From: a virus
Virus record (IMG/VR): IMGVR_UViG_3300025276_000144
Span: 1 to 29,851 of that record
Direction: 5' to 3' (one strand)
Length of the DNA: 29,851 bases
A program made the translations under genes and the position numbers. The notes beneath the pieces were generated by a model. It did no database searches and was not told the DNA's origin. It saw nothing but the letters and a program-made list of their open reading frames with translations. Shown piece by piece: positions 5,843 through 12,005 of the stretch. Numbering within the stretch: position 1 is the first letter of the stretch; each line of letters starts with the position of its first letter.

Positions 5843-6817
5843 TTAAAACAAATTTAGTTGTTTTTTGTATATAAATTCATCTGCAAAATAGTAACTATGA
5901 GGAGCCAAATGAACACTTTGTCTTGCTTCCATTACTTCAAATTTTAACATGCCATATTCGTCTGAATTCTCATCAGGCCAAGATATTAAGTCGTAGTCTT
6001 CTTGCTTACAAAGATCTTTTAAAAGGTTATTAAAAATATTAACTATGTTTGATCTTTCTTTCCATGTACCGCAGAATGGTGTCTTCATATACATTCCAGT
6101 TCCTGGTATCTTACGACTAACATCTTCAATAGCAAGTAATTCAACTAAAGTTATTTTTTTGCAATTTAGATCTCTTAACTGATCTTGTAACTTTTCGAAG
6201 TAAGTCTTAATTAAATAGTCTTTTATATTGTTTCCTTTATAGTTCCTAAGTATATGATGCCTAACGTCAATGTTACCAGCATAAAATATTAATTCATCTA
6301 AATCTGTTCTAATATTATTTTCAAGACCTTCATTTAACATTCCAAATAAAGTTTTGCCATCATTTCTATCAATACCAAAACCTGGTTTGTAAACAGAAAT
6401 TGCATGAGAATCTCCATAGACTAATTTGTTTCTGCTAAACGTTGAACCAAAACCTATTTCTTTAGTAAAATCAAAATCTATCTTCCTTTTCTCACAAAAC
6501 TCTGAGTAGTCAATGAATTCACCGTAGTTTACTACTTTACCTTTAAAACTATTTAGCTTTTCTAATTTATCTAAGATTTGACGTGTAACGCCACCAAACA
6601 AATTGTATTGACCCATCTTATAGTTTACACCTTCATTAATAATTAACATCTCACATTGATCCCAATCATCTTTATCGGTCATAATTTTAACCTCACAGTC
6701 AAACTCGTTTTCAGCAATGCTTTTTATTACCATTGTCCAACCGCCGTTATGACTTGTTATTTTTTTTGCTGGGTTAGATAATATTCCAACCATTCCAATT
6801 ACTTTTTTACTTTGCAT
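5843..6817 (-). CDS. SGNH/GDSL-hydrolase-like protein of the modification cluster
   Basis: A 324-residue protein. The C-terminal two-thirds carry SGNH-type blocks: GDSH at 135-138 (S137 as nucleophile), GNID at 181-184 (N182), and a late His (H303 in VHLAPH). The first 130 residues form a separate alpha/beta-looking region beginning VIGMVGILSNP that I cannot assign. SGNH enzymes hydrolyse or transfer acyl groups on sugars, lipids or other small groups. Here the gene leads the modification cluster and overlaps the upstream gene by 11 nt, so trimming or acylating the modified base or its donor is a reasonable guess. An unrelated small-molecule hydrolase is also possible. Confidence 0.5.
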   Translation of the reverse strand: MQSKKVIGMVGILSNPAKKITSHNGGWTMVIKSIAENEFDCEVKIMTDKDDWDQCEMLIINEGVNYKMGQYNLFGGVTRQILDKLEKLNSFKGKVVNYGEFIDYSEFCEKRKIDFDFTKEIGFGSTFSRNKLVYGDSHAISVYKPGFGIDRNDGKTLFGMLNEGLENNIRTDLDELIFYAGNIDVRHHILRNYKGNNIKDYLIKTYFEKLQDQLRDLNCKKITLVELLAIEDVSRKIPGTGMYMKTPFCGTWKERSNIVNIFNNLLKDLCKQEDYDLISWPDENSDEYGMLKFEVMEARQSVHLAPHSYYFADEFIYKKQLNLF

Positions 6818-7229
6818 CTTTTTTAATTTTAATCATTATTGTATCGTCTCCTTGTCTATAATCTGCTGGCATAACTATTTCTCCAGTGTCTGTATCTACA
6901 ACAGCTTCTCCTCTTTCATGTGCTTTATATGCAGATTGATGCTTTTGTTTCAACATTTTTAGATCGTATTCTAAATTAACTACCTCAGCAATATGATCGT
7001 AGTTCCATCTTCCAGCTGATTTCTTAAGAGTAATACTAGCACCTAACATTTCTACTCCTGTTTTAGATTCGTTATTGTATTTAGATATTTCTTCTATTGC
7101 TAGATCTTTTATTTTCTTTTTAACTTCTTTAGCTAGATCTTCTAACTTTTTAAGCATAATAAAAGCCTCTAACGGATTTAAGTTACCTTGTAAGACTTGA
7201 TCTTCTAATAATTTAATCTCTTGCTTCAT
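6807..7229 (-). CDS. Conserved phage protein with N-terminal coiled coil, 140 aa
   Basis: A 140-residue protein with a helical, heptad-like N-terminal half (NPLEAFIMLKKLEDLAKEV) and a C-terminal half ending with a conserved-looking patch (DTGEIVMPADYRQGDDTIMI). I recall similar proteins from Bacteroidetes prophages in early replication and recombination regions, with no known function. It is the first gene after the palindrome-rich non-coding gap at 7230-7397, so it may be the first gene expressed from a control region there. Confidence 0.75.
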   Translation of the reverse strand: MKQEIKLLEDQVLQGNLNPLEAFIMLKKLEDLAKEVKKKIKDLAIEEISKYNNESKTGVEMLGASITLKKSAGRWNYDHIAEVVNLEYDLKMLKQKHQSAYKAHERGEAVVDTDTGEIVMPADYRQGDDTIMIKIKKDAK

Positions 7230-7397
7230 AATTTATTTATTGTTGCTTAGTTATTACCTAGGGATTACTCCCTAGGCTTTAACTCCCAAATTGAACTAAT
7301 TTTAAAAACGATAACTGAAAAAAAGTTTCTCATAATAAAATTATGTTCGTACTATCAAACCGATGATAGCACTAAGAACTTCTGAAGTTAAAGTGAT
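7230..7397 (-). other. Palindrome-rich non-coding region, candidate origin or regulatory RNA
   Basis: A 168-nt gap holding consecutive inverted repeats: AACTTC/GAAGTT at 7377-7389 (1-nt centre), GTGCTATCA/TGATAGTAC at 7349-7372 (9 pairs with one G-T, loop 6), ATAAT/ATTAT at 7332-7344, and a perfect CCTAGGGA/TCCCTAGG at 7257-7276 (loop 4). An A/T-rich tract lies between them. No poly-T follows the strong hairpin, so it is not an intrinsic terminator for the minus strand. It sits among replication genes (DnaA domain IV-like, wHTH, SSB-like), so a replication origin or a structured 5' leader are the main options. Confidence 0.5.
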
Positions 7398-7670
7398 TCA
7401 GTCACTTTCTTTTTTTTGCATGTAATTATTTAAAGAACCTAAATAAGCAACAGCATCTAACAAATTATCTTCTTTGTAGTTATAACTATGTCTTGATAGT
7501 TTTAACGCAACCATGCATGCGTAAACATCTTCAGCGGTAAAATCTTTGCCTGTCATGCCTTTCGCTATATAAGCTGCTCTGTCCATTCCTTTTTCAAAAG
7601 GTCCGTACATTCTTTCTTTCTCTTGTTTTCGATCGTTAATGATCTCATCTGCTTTTTTTAAAATATTCAT
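7398..7670 (-). CDS. DUF6378-type phage protein
   Basis: A 90-residue helical protein that matches a phage family I recall as DUF6378: R-Q-x-x-x-x-x-Y-G near the N-terminus (RKQEKERMYG), then a block equivalent to V-x-x-x-M-V-A-L-K-L-S-R at about 48-60, then DNLLDAVAYLG near the end. The function is unknown; it is usually seen among nucleotide- or DNA-metabolism genes of phages. It starts 2 nt after the wHTH replication gene and is followed by the palindrome-rich gap. Confidence 0.7.
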   Translation of the reverse strand: MNILKKADEIINDRKQEKERMYGPFEKGMDRAAYIAKGMTGKDFTAEDVYACMVALKLSRHSYNYKEDNLLDAVAYLGSLNNYMQKKESD

Positions 7671-7672
7671 CT

Positions 7673-8335
7673 CTATTTGTTTATTAGTTTACGTGCTTCT
7701 TGCCAATTATCTAAAGTTGTTTCAACTTTGCTTTTCTTAGAATCATTTTTTGAATTTCTCATCCATCTTTGTATTCTTCTTTTAATATCAAAACTGCTTT
7801 GCTTTTCCCAACGTGCTTTTTTATCGTTATGTGATTTTTCAGTCCAATAATCAATAAAATTTTCACCATCTTTAAAATCTAATTCAACAACTAACTTTAA
7901 AACTTCAATTCTAAAACTATCTTCTTTATTAATATTATTTAGTTTTATTAAGTTATTAGTTTTATCAGTACTTAGTAGTGTCTCGTTTTCAACGTGTTGA
8001 ATTTCAACGTTAGGCTTTTCAACATGTTGCTTTTCAATAAGTGACTTTGGCTTCTCGTAAACTATATACTCATGTAAGACTATTTTACCATTTTTACGAT
8101 TAACAACTCTCTCTACGTAACCAAGTTTTTTTAATTCTTTAAATGCAGTGTAAATAGATCCTCTCCCATCAGTATGCCAATTAGCAACTTCTTCAACATA
8201 TAAAACCCAATCAGCAGGCAAAGCTAACAAGTGACACAATAAACCTTTAGCTTTTAAACTCATGTCTTTATTAAAAATAAATTCATTATTTATAACAGTA
8301 AAGTTTGTGTCCTTTATAACTTTAATTCTATTCAT
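7673..8335 (-). CDS. Winged-helix replication protein, DnaD-like organisation
   Basis: A 220-residue protein. The N-terminal 90 residues look like a winged helix-turn-helix of the replication-initiator type: FIFNKDMSLKAKGLLCHLLALP, then a recognition region (RGSIYTAFKELKKLGYVER) and a beta-wing (NGKIVLHEYIVYEKP). A polar linker follows, then a C-terminal helical domain with Trp-rich segments (FIDYWTEKSH, then RIQRWMRNS). The two-domain layout fits phage origin-binding or helicase-loading proteins. It overlaps the DnaA domain IV-like gene by 8 nt, which supports a shared job in initiation. No helicase gene is visible, so it probably recruits the host helicase. Confidence 0.7.
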   Translation of the reverse strand: MNRIKVIKDTNFTVINNEFIFNKDMSLKAKGLLCHLLALPADWVLYVEEVANWHTDGRGSIYTAFKELKKLGYVERVVNRKNGKIVLHEYIVYEKPKSLIEKQHVEKPNVEIQHVENETLLSTDKTNNLIKLNNINKEDSFRIEVLKLVVELDFKDGENFIDYWTEKSHNDKKARWEKQSSFDIKRRIQRWMRNSKNDSKKSKVETTLDNWQEARKLINK

Positions 8336-8744
8336 TGCTTAATATCTTAGAGTTAATATCTTCAAGTCTTTTTTGATAGTACTCTTTTTCTTTAAGTAAT
8401 AACCTTTGCGTAGAGAATTGATCACTATCTGCTAAAATTAATTCCATGATTTGTCTATAACGTGCTTCGTAATTTTTATCTAAGACAACTAGCTTATCAT
8501 GTTCACGAATTTGATGAATTATAGTAGCGTGATTCTTTCCAAAGTATTTACCCATAACTAATAAGCTATATCCATATATGTCCCTAACTAATTTGTAAAT
8601 CATTTTTCTTGCATCGACAGTATGTCTAAGTCTAGATTTACTTATTAATTCTTTCTTTTTTATACCAGAATTGTATGAAACAGCATTTACAATATTGTCC
8701 ATATTTCTATTCCTAGTTAATTCTATTTCTTTATCAAAATCCAT
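8328..8744 (-). CDS. DnaA domain IV-like DNA-binding protein
   Basis: A 138-residue protein with a region that closely resembles the C-terminal DNA-binding domain of DnaA. SRLRHTVDARKMIYKLVRD at 37-55 matches the DnaA S-(K/R)-x-R-x-x-V-x-x-R-x-x-x-x-x-L-x-R-(E/D) helix, and MGKYFGKNHATIIHQI at 64-79 matches the G-R-x-F-G-x-(R/K)-(D/N)-H-x-T-(V/I)-x-H signature. There is no AAA+ ATPase domain. A coiled-coil-like tail follows (LLLKEKEYYQKRLEDI). It could bind DnaA-box-like sites at a phage origin or compete with host DnaA. Neighbouring wHTH and SSB-like genes support a replication role. Confidence 0.82.
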   Translation of the reverse strand: MDFDKEIELTRNRNMDNIVNAVSYNSGIKKKELISKSRLRHTVDARKMIYKLVRDIYGYSLLVMGKYFGKNHATIIHQIREHDKLVVLDKNYEARYRQIMELILADSDQFSTQRLLLKEKEYYQKRLEDINSKILSNE

Positions 8745-8974
8745 TATTTAATTTTTATATGATTATCTTTGTACATTTCATGAGCGTTAGCTTTCCATGT
8801 TATTACCATCTCTTCGTAAAATCCTTCGTCTATTAACTCTAAACAAAGTTTATTTATATATTCAGATTCTTTTTGTCCAGCTTCATACCATCTATTGTCA
8901 TCAGATCTTTGATAATGCCAGTCGTGGTGTCTTAATATAGCACCTAGTTTTATTAGCTTAGAATGGCATGTCAT
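8744..8974 (-). CDS. Hypothetical protein, 76 aa
   Basis: A 76-residue protein rich in His, Tyr and Trp in its first half (ILRHHDWHYQRSDD). It starts inside the last codons of the SSB-like gene (17-nt overlap), and its final base overlaps the next start, so translation is coupled. The His and acidic residues could bind a metal, but no known motif is matched. It lies in the replication block. Confidence 0.7.
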   Translation of the reverse strand: MTCHSKLIKLGAILRHHDWHYQRSDDNRWYEAGQKESEYINKLCLELIDEGFYEEMVITWKANAHEMYKDNHIKIK

Positions 8975-9425
8975 CTTGAATAGTATTAATTTGTTTTTGA
9001 ATTGGTTTTAATTGTCCTGTCATTGCCCAATCTTTAAACTGCTGAGCTCTCTTAAGAATTTCATCAGTATGAATATCTCCATTTGGCATTGAATCTACTG
9101 CAGCTTTTAAACAACTTTGAGCAACGATCAATTCGCCTTGAGTAAAGCTCGTATTGTTGCCATAATCGTGTTTCTTAGTCGGACTAGAATTATTTGAAGT
9201 TTGATTAAATTCTGGATTTGCTGGTTTAACTTTTGGCCATTTATCATGAGGAGTAAACTCGTAGTCTCTATCTTGACCAATTACAAACTTGTCTTGATTC
9301 TCGTTTTTAGATAAATAAAATCCTTTATCTCCATTGTCAAATTCAATTTCAAATTCATAAAATTTTCCGTATTGTAAGTCTTTAGCTTGAATAAATTTAA
9401 TGTTGTTAACTTTTGCTTTTTTCAT
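8958..9425 (-). CDS. SSB-like single-stranded DNA-binding protein
   Basis: A 155-residue protein whose last residues are DDMPF, the acidic-hydrophobic tip used by bacterial SSB proteins to dock partner enzymes. The N-terminal 65 residues look all-beta (KFYEFEIEFDNGDKGFYLSK, then DRDYEF), compatible with an OB fold. A polar Asn/Ser/Pro-rich linker follows, then a helical part at about residues 90-135 not typical of SSB. It lies with the replication genes. The C-terminal tip is the main evidence; the fold call is by eye. A different protein that borrows an SSB tail is the alternative. Confidence 0.65.
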   Translation of the reverse strand: MKKAKVNNIKFIQAKDLQYGKFYEFEIEFDNGDKGFYLSKNENQDKFVIGQDRDYEFTPHDKWPKVKPANPEFNQTSNNSSPTKKHDYGNNTSFTQGELIVAQSCLKAAVDSMPNGDIHTDEILKRAQQFKDWAMTGQLKPIQKQINTIQDDMPF

Positions 9426-9451
9426 TTTTAGTTATTTTAATAGTTAGTTAG

Positions 9452-9907
9452 TTATAAATTTTCTTTTTTTCTTTGATTGTTTAATTGAGTTAGTACTCTG
9501 TTTCGTAATAAGCTGTAGTCAGAATGATTAAGCTTTTCTAAGTCTTTAAAGTTTAGCATTACAAAAATCATACCTTTCTCATCCTTACAAGAATCTCCTT
9601 CTGTCTTTCTAAACATTTGCAAGTGTATTTGATTTTCCGTAAAGTATTTTGATTTTAAAGGCTTTTTACTTCTAGTCTCTCTTTTTACTGTGTCACTAGC
9701 GTCCACGAATAAATCTAACGTATTATCTTTTTCATTATGATATTCTAACATGCCTGTTTCTATTTTAGGCTTAGAAGTTGTTGTAAGATCATACACTAAC
9801 TCTTCTAGCATAGCCATATAATCTGTTAACATAATACTATCCTGGTCATTTAACTTAGTTAAAATTTTGCCGATAGTTCTTTGAATAATAATTTGATCTT
9901 TTGTCAT
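9452..9907 (-). CDS. Hypothetical early protein, 151 aa
   Basis: A 151-residue protein with a helical N-terminus (QRTIGKILTKLNDQDSIML), a central basic stretch (KRETRSKKPLKSKYF) and a C-terminal beta-helix region (GMIFVMLNFKDLEKL). It sits between a small unknown gene and the SSB-like gene. The basic centre is compatible with nucleic-acid binding. No family recognised. Confidence 0.72.
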   Translation of the reverse strand: MTKDQIIIQRTIGKILTKLNDQDSIMLTDYMAMLEELVYDLTTTSKPKIETGMLEYHNEKDNTLDLFVDASDTVKRETRSKKPLKSKYFTENQIHLQMFRKTEGDSCKDEKGMIFVMLNFKDLEKLNHSDYSLLRNRVLTQLNNQRKKENL

Positions 9908-9910
9908 AAT

Positions 9911-10108
9911 TTATAATTTAGTGTTTTTAAGTTCTTTTAATTGTTCTGATTTTTTAACTTCAAATAAAAAGTGTTTATAAGAAGAATCAATCTCTTCTAA
10001 TAATTCTTTAAAATCTTCATAGTCATAAATAAAATTAGAATTATTAAGCCAATAGCTTAACGCATCTAGGTTATTAGTTACCTCTCTTTTTTTCTCTTTT
10101 GCTGACAT
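9911..10108 (-). CDS. Hypothetical small protein, 65 aa
   Basis: A 65-residue charged helical protein starting MSAKEKKREV. The ATG at 10108 is chosen because the frame upstream of it only has a TTG start, and that stretch is the conserved hairpin tail (TTTTGGTGGTATAA) found before two other genes, so it is leader RNA and not protein. Unlike the other accessory genes here it lacks the AATTACTAC leader. No family recognised. Confidence 0.68.
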   Translation of the reverse strand: MSAKEKKREVTNNLDALSYWLNNSNFIYDYEDFKELLEEIDSSYKHFLFEVKKSEQLKELKNTKL

Positions 10109-10123
10109 TTGCTTATAGTTTGG

Positions 10124-10174
10124 TTTATACCACCAAAAGCCCAATCCGTTAAGATTGAGCTAGTGAGGTAGGTT
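10124..10174 (-). other. Intergenic hairpin element, copy A
   Basis: Directly follows the stop region of the 94-aa gene. The transcript forms AGCTCAATC/GATTGGGCT (9 pairs, one T-G) around loop TTAACG at 10138-10161, then the conserved tail TTTTGGTGGTATAA. The 37 nt at 10138-10174 are identical to 11051-11087. The four-T tail is too short for a strong terminator, so attenuation, RNA processing or mRNA protection are the options. Confidence 0.75.
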
Positions 10175-10178
10175 GTTA

Positions 10179-10463
10179 TTACAAATTGTCTCTTTGAGCA
10201 TTACCTCTTGATGCTTGTATTCCATCAGCTATTCCAAATGCTGTATGACCAAATTTTTCTCTGCATATTTCCATAGTTAAATCGTCATCAAACTTTGTTT
10301 TTCTTCCATTTAATAAAATTGCAAACCATTCTGTTTCCCAGCCGTCAGCATGAAAAAATGTTATAAAAGCCTTATTTGATAATTCGCTGAAAGCTTCAGA
10401 TGATAATCCTGATAATTGTTTTGAAGTAATTGATCTTCCTAAATTTTTATTTAAACTATTCAT
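10179..10463 (-). CDS. Hypothetical accessory protein, 94 aa
   Basis: A 94-residue protein starting MNSLNKNLGR at ATG 10463. This start is chosen because it is preceded by the same AATTACTAC leader as the other accessory genes; the longer frame upstream would translate the conserved hairpin tail. A Ser-rich helical N-terminus (SKQLSGLSSEAFSEL) is followed by an aromatic strand region (FHADGWETEWFAILL) and a C-terminus ending NAQRDNL. No family recognised. Confidence 0.7.
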   Translation of the reverse strand: MNSLNKNLGRSITSKQLSGLSSEAFSELSNKAFITFFHADGWETEWFAILLNGRKTKFDDDLTMEICREKFGHTAFGIADGIQASRGNAQRDNL

Positions 10464-10466
10464 AAT

Positions 10467-10475
10467 GTAGTAATT
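10467..10475 (-). promoter_or_regulatory. Shared start-site leader motif (1 of 7)
   Basis: AATTACTAC lies just upstream of the ATG at 10463, separated by ATT. The same 9 bases precede the starts at 10822, 11425, 11758, 27222, 27374 and 27602 and no other gene that I found. It is not a Shine-Dalgarno sequence. It either helps initiation in a host that rarely uses Shine-Dalgarno pairing, or is a site for a translational regulator. Confidence 0.7.
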
Positions 10476-10490
10476 TTTAGTTATTGTTTG

Positions 10491-10528
10491 TTTTATACCA
10501 CCAAAACCTCGCATCGTTAGATGCAAGG
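10491..10528 (-). other. Intergenic hairpin element, copy B
   Basis: Follows the winged-helix gene. The transcript forms CCTTGCATC/GATGCGAGG (9 pairs, one T-G) around loop TAAC at 10507-10528, then TTTTGGTGGTATAA. The stem sequence differs from copies A and D at most positions but keeps pairing, which is direct evidence that the RNA fold is selected. Confidence 0.75.
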
Positions 10529-10546
10529 CGTTGATGTGTTTTGCTT

Positions 10547-10822
10547 TTAGCAATCATTCCATTCTGGGTGTAAATTGTAGTGGCTCTCTTCTAAATAAAC
10601 AATCATCATAAAGTCTATTCCTTGACAATCATTATCTCCAATCCATATTATATCTTTTTTAACTAAACTTGCAAGAACACCTCTAATTGATTTCATTGAT
10701 ATGCCTGTGTTTTCTGATAAATCTTGTGGCGAAACATCACTAAACCCAGGCTCTGCATATAAGTGGTCGATTAAAACTGATAATATTGTTTCTTCTAATT
10801 TTGTTAAATTTAAATTTGTCAT
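10547..10822 (-). CDS. Winged helix-turn-helix protein, putative regulator
   Basis: A 91-residue protein with a small winged-helix domain: LEETILSVLIDHLY as helix 1, a V-S-P-Q-D-L-S segment, recognition region TGISMKSIRGVLASLVKKD, then a short wing (IIWIGDNDCQGIDFMMIVYL). The pattern resembles MarR-like or Dph-type small regulators that I recall from Bacteroidetes mobile elements. It is the first gene after the second accessory promoter and heads the early operon, so it could regulate the three copies of that promoter. Leader AATTACTAC lies 1 nt before its ATG (10824-10832). Confidence 0.65.
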   Translation of the reverse strand: MTNLNLTKLEETILSVLIDHLYAEPGFSDVSPQDLSENTGISMKSIRGVLASLVKKDIIWIGDNDCQGIDFMMIVYLEESHYNLHPEWNDC

Positions 10823-10853
10823 CGTAGTAATTTTTTAGTTATTAATTTCATTG

Positions 10854-10885
10854 TAAATATACAACCTTTTTTTTAAACTGTTAAC
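10854..10885 (-). promoter_or_regulatory. Accessory/early promoter P2
   Basis: On the minus strand GTTAACAG at 10885-10878, 16 nt, then TATATTTA at 10861-10854, close to the Bacteroidetes -7 box TAnnTTTG. The block from GTTCAAATAAGTTAACAG to the start codon is nearly identical to P3 (11.8 kb) and similar to P1 (27.6 kb). It should drive the winged-helix gene and probably the whole early operon downstream. Confidence 0.6.
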
Positions 10886-10920
10886 TTATTTGAACTTTTT
10901 TATCATTTATTTTAGTTTCC

Positions 10921-10934
10921 TTGATTAGAATCAA
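10921..10934. promoter_or_regulatory. Inverted repeat upstream of P2, putative operator
   Basis: A perfect TTGATT-AG-AATCAA palindrome about 36 nt upstream of the -33 region of P2. P1 has a related imperfect palindrome (27699-27715) at the same distance, and P3 a degenerate one near 11850. Conserved position and sequence suggest an activator or repressor site. The rest of 10935-11040 shows no gene. Confidence 0.45.
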
Positions 10935-11042
10935 TGTTAAAATGTATTGATTTTTATTAAAATTATTAAGATCTAAGCTATTTTTTAAACTATAAAACGT
11001 ATCTAAAGTGTCATTTTTAAATAAGCAACGGAGAATTATAAC

Positions 11043-11074
11043 AAAAAAATAGCCCAATCCGTTAAGATTGAGCT
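11043..11074 (-). terminator. Intrinsic terminator (hairpin element copy C)
   Basis: The same AGCTCAATC/GATTGGGCT stem and TTAACG loop as copy A, but followed on the transcript by ATTTTTTTG in place of the TTTTGGTGG tail. This makes a standard Rho-independent terminator after the 110-aa gene, ending the P3 unit before P2. Confidence 0.85.
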
Positions 11075-11092
11075 AGTGAGGTAGGTTTAATA

Positions 11093-11425
11093 CTAATAGC
11101 TTTCGTCAAGCCAGTTAGCCATGCTATTAGAATTGTTTGTTAAAGTAACTGTGTAACCGTTTGATCCGGTTGGATGCTTGTAGTCATATCTAATTATTAT
11201 TTTTTTGTTGCCAAACTCGTTATAGAATGCAACAACCTCTGCTGTCATTTCTTTAATCGCTGGAGCAAACATTCCTAAACTCTTAGCGTCAATTTTAAAA
11301 GTTTGTTTTGCTATTAGGCTACTGTCTTCTTCTTTAAAATCAGATATAAAATCAAATCCTAATAATTGCAATTTGATTCTTATTACTTCTTCGTTTAAAT
11401 AATTTGTGTTGCTTAAATTTTTCAT
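11093..11425 (-). CDS. Hypothetical accessory protein, 110 aa
   Basis: A 110-residue protein with a helical N-terminus (NEEVIRIKLQLLGFDF), a mixed middle (KIDAKSLGMFAPAIKEMTAE) and a beta-rich end (KIIIRYDYKHPTGSNGYTVT). Leader AATTACTAC lies 1 nt before its ATG (11427-11435). It is the second gene of the P3 unit and is followed at once by a terminator. No family recognised; by position it is an accessory (moron-type) gene. Confidence 0.72.
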   Translation of the reverse strand: MKNLSNTNYLNEEVIRIKLQLLGFDFISDFKEEDSSLIAKQTFKIDAKSLGMFAPAIKEMTAEVVAFYNEFGNKKIIIRYDYKHPTGSNGYTVTLTNNSNSMANWLDESY

Positions 11426-11452
11426 TGTAGTAATTTTTAAATTAATGTTTCT

Positions 11453-11489
11453 GTTATACCACCAAAAGCCCGCACCGTTAAGTGCGAGC
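11453..11489 (-). other. Intergenic hairpin element, copy D
   Basis: Between the two genes of the P3 unit. The transcript forms GCTCGCAC/GTGCGGGC (8 pairs, one T-G) around loop TTAACG at 11468-11489, then TTTTGGTGGTATAA. Compared with copy A, the inner stem pairs change on both sides while loop and tail stay fixed. Confidence 0.75.
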
Positions 11490-11518
11490 CGTTGTTGTTT
11501 ATTTTAGACAAGCTAATT

Positions 11519-11758
11519 CTAATGCCCGTCTGTTCTTTCGGTTATTGTAAAACAATTAAACAAAGACAGTATATCTTTTATTAATGGTTCGTGTATCAAA
11601 CCTATCTGCTCCTCTTCGAACCAATAGCCATCTTTTAAATATAACCAATAAGTATAGTCGTGTCCATCAAAGATGCCCGGATTATACTCTCTTTCTACTC
11701 CACTAACTAGTGGGTGGTTTTGCAAATTTTTTAATGTGTAACATTTTTTAGTTTTCAT
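11519..11758 (-). CDS. Hypothetical accessory protein, 79 aa
   Basis: A 79-residue protein rich in aromatic and acidic residues in the middle (GHDYTYWLYLKDGYWFEEEQ). It is the first gene of the P3 unit, with leader AATTACTAC ending 3 nt before the ATG (11762-11770). The high Tyr/Trp and negative charge could suggest a small inhibitor or DNA-mimic protein, but this is speculation from composition. No family recognised. Confidence 0.7.
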   Translation of the reverse strand: MKTKKCYTLKNLQNHPLVSGVEREYNPGIFDGHDYTYWLYLKDGYWFEEEQIGLIHEPLIKDILSLFNCFTITERTDGH

Positions 11759-11791
11759 AATGTAGTAATTGTTTAGTTATTAATTTCATTG

Positions 11792-11824
11792 TAAATATAC
11801 ATACTATTTTTTTAACCTGTTAAC
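11792..11824 (-). promoter_or_regulatory. Accessory promoter P3
   Basis: On the minus strand GTTAACAG at 11824-11817, 17 nt, then TATATTTA at 11799-11792. It shares an 18-nt identical block (GTTCAAATAAGTTAACAG) with P2, and the leader to the ATG is almost the same. The remaining 11835-11970 holds a degenerate copy of the upstream palindrome and an AATTCTCCGTT block also found upstream of P2 (near 11027); no gene is seen there. Confidence 0.6.
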
Positions 11825-11972
11825 TTATTTGAACAAAAATTAGCTTCCCTTGATTATAATAGCTAAAATATTTACGTAAAACATATACTTTTTAGTGCTT
11901 TTTTTTATATTATTTATGTCATAAAAGTATGCCAAACGGAGAATTTAGTCATTGTTGCTAAGGTAACTGCGC

Positions 11973-12005
11973 AAAAAAAGGCCTACAGAATTTAATCCAT
12001 AGGCC
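11973..12005 (-). terminator. Late-operon terminator
   Basis: On the transcript GGCCTA (12005-12000) pairs with TAGGCC (11985-11980) and is followed by TTTTTTT. It lies 41 nt after the metallophosphoesterase stop, the last gene of the structural and lysis block, so it probably ends late transcription. Confidence 0.8.

Noticed and set aside
10109-10144. N-terminal extension reading MGFWWYKPNYKQ for the 65-aa gene
   Set aside because: The start would be TTG and the sequence is the conserved hairpin stem and tail found before other genes in other frames, so it is RNA structure and not protein.
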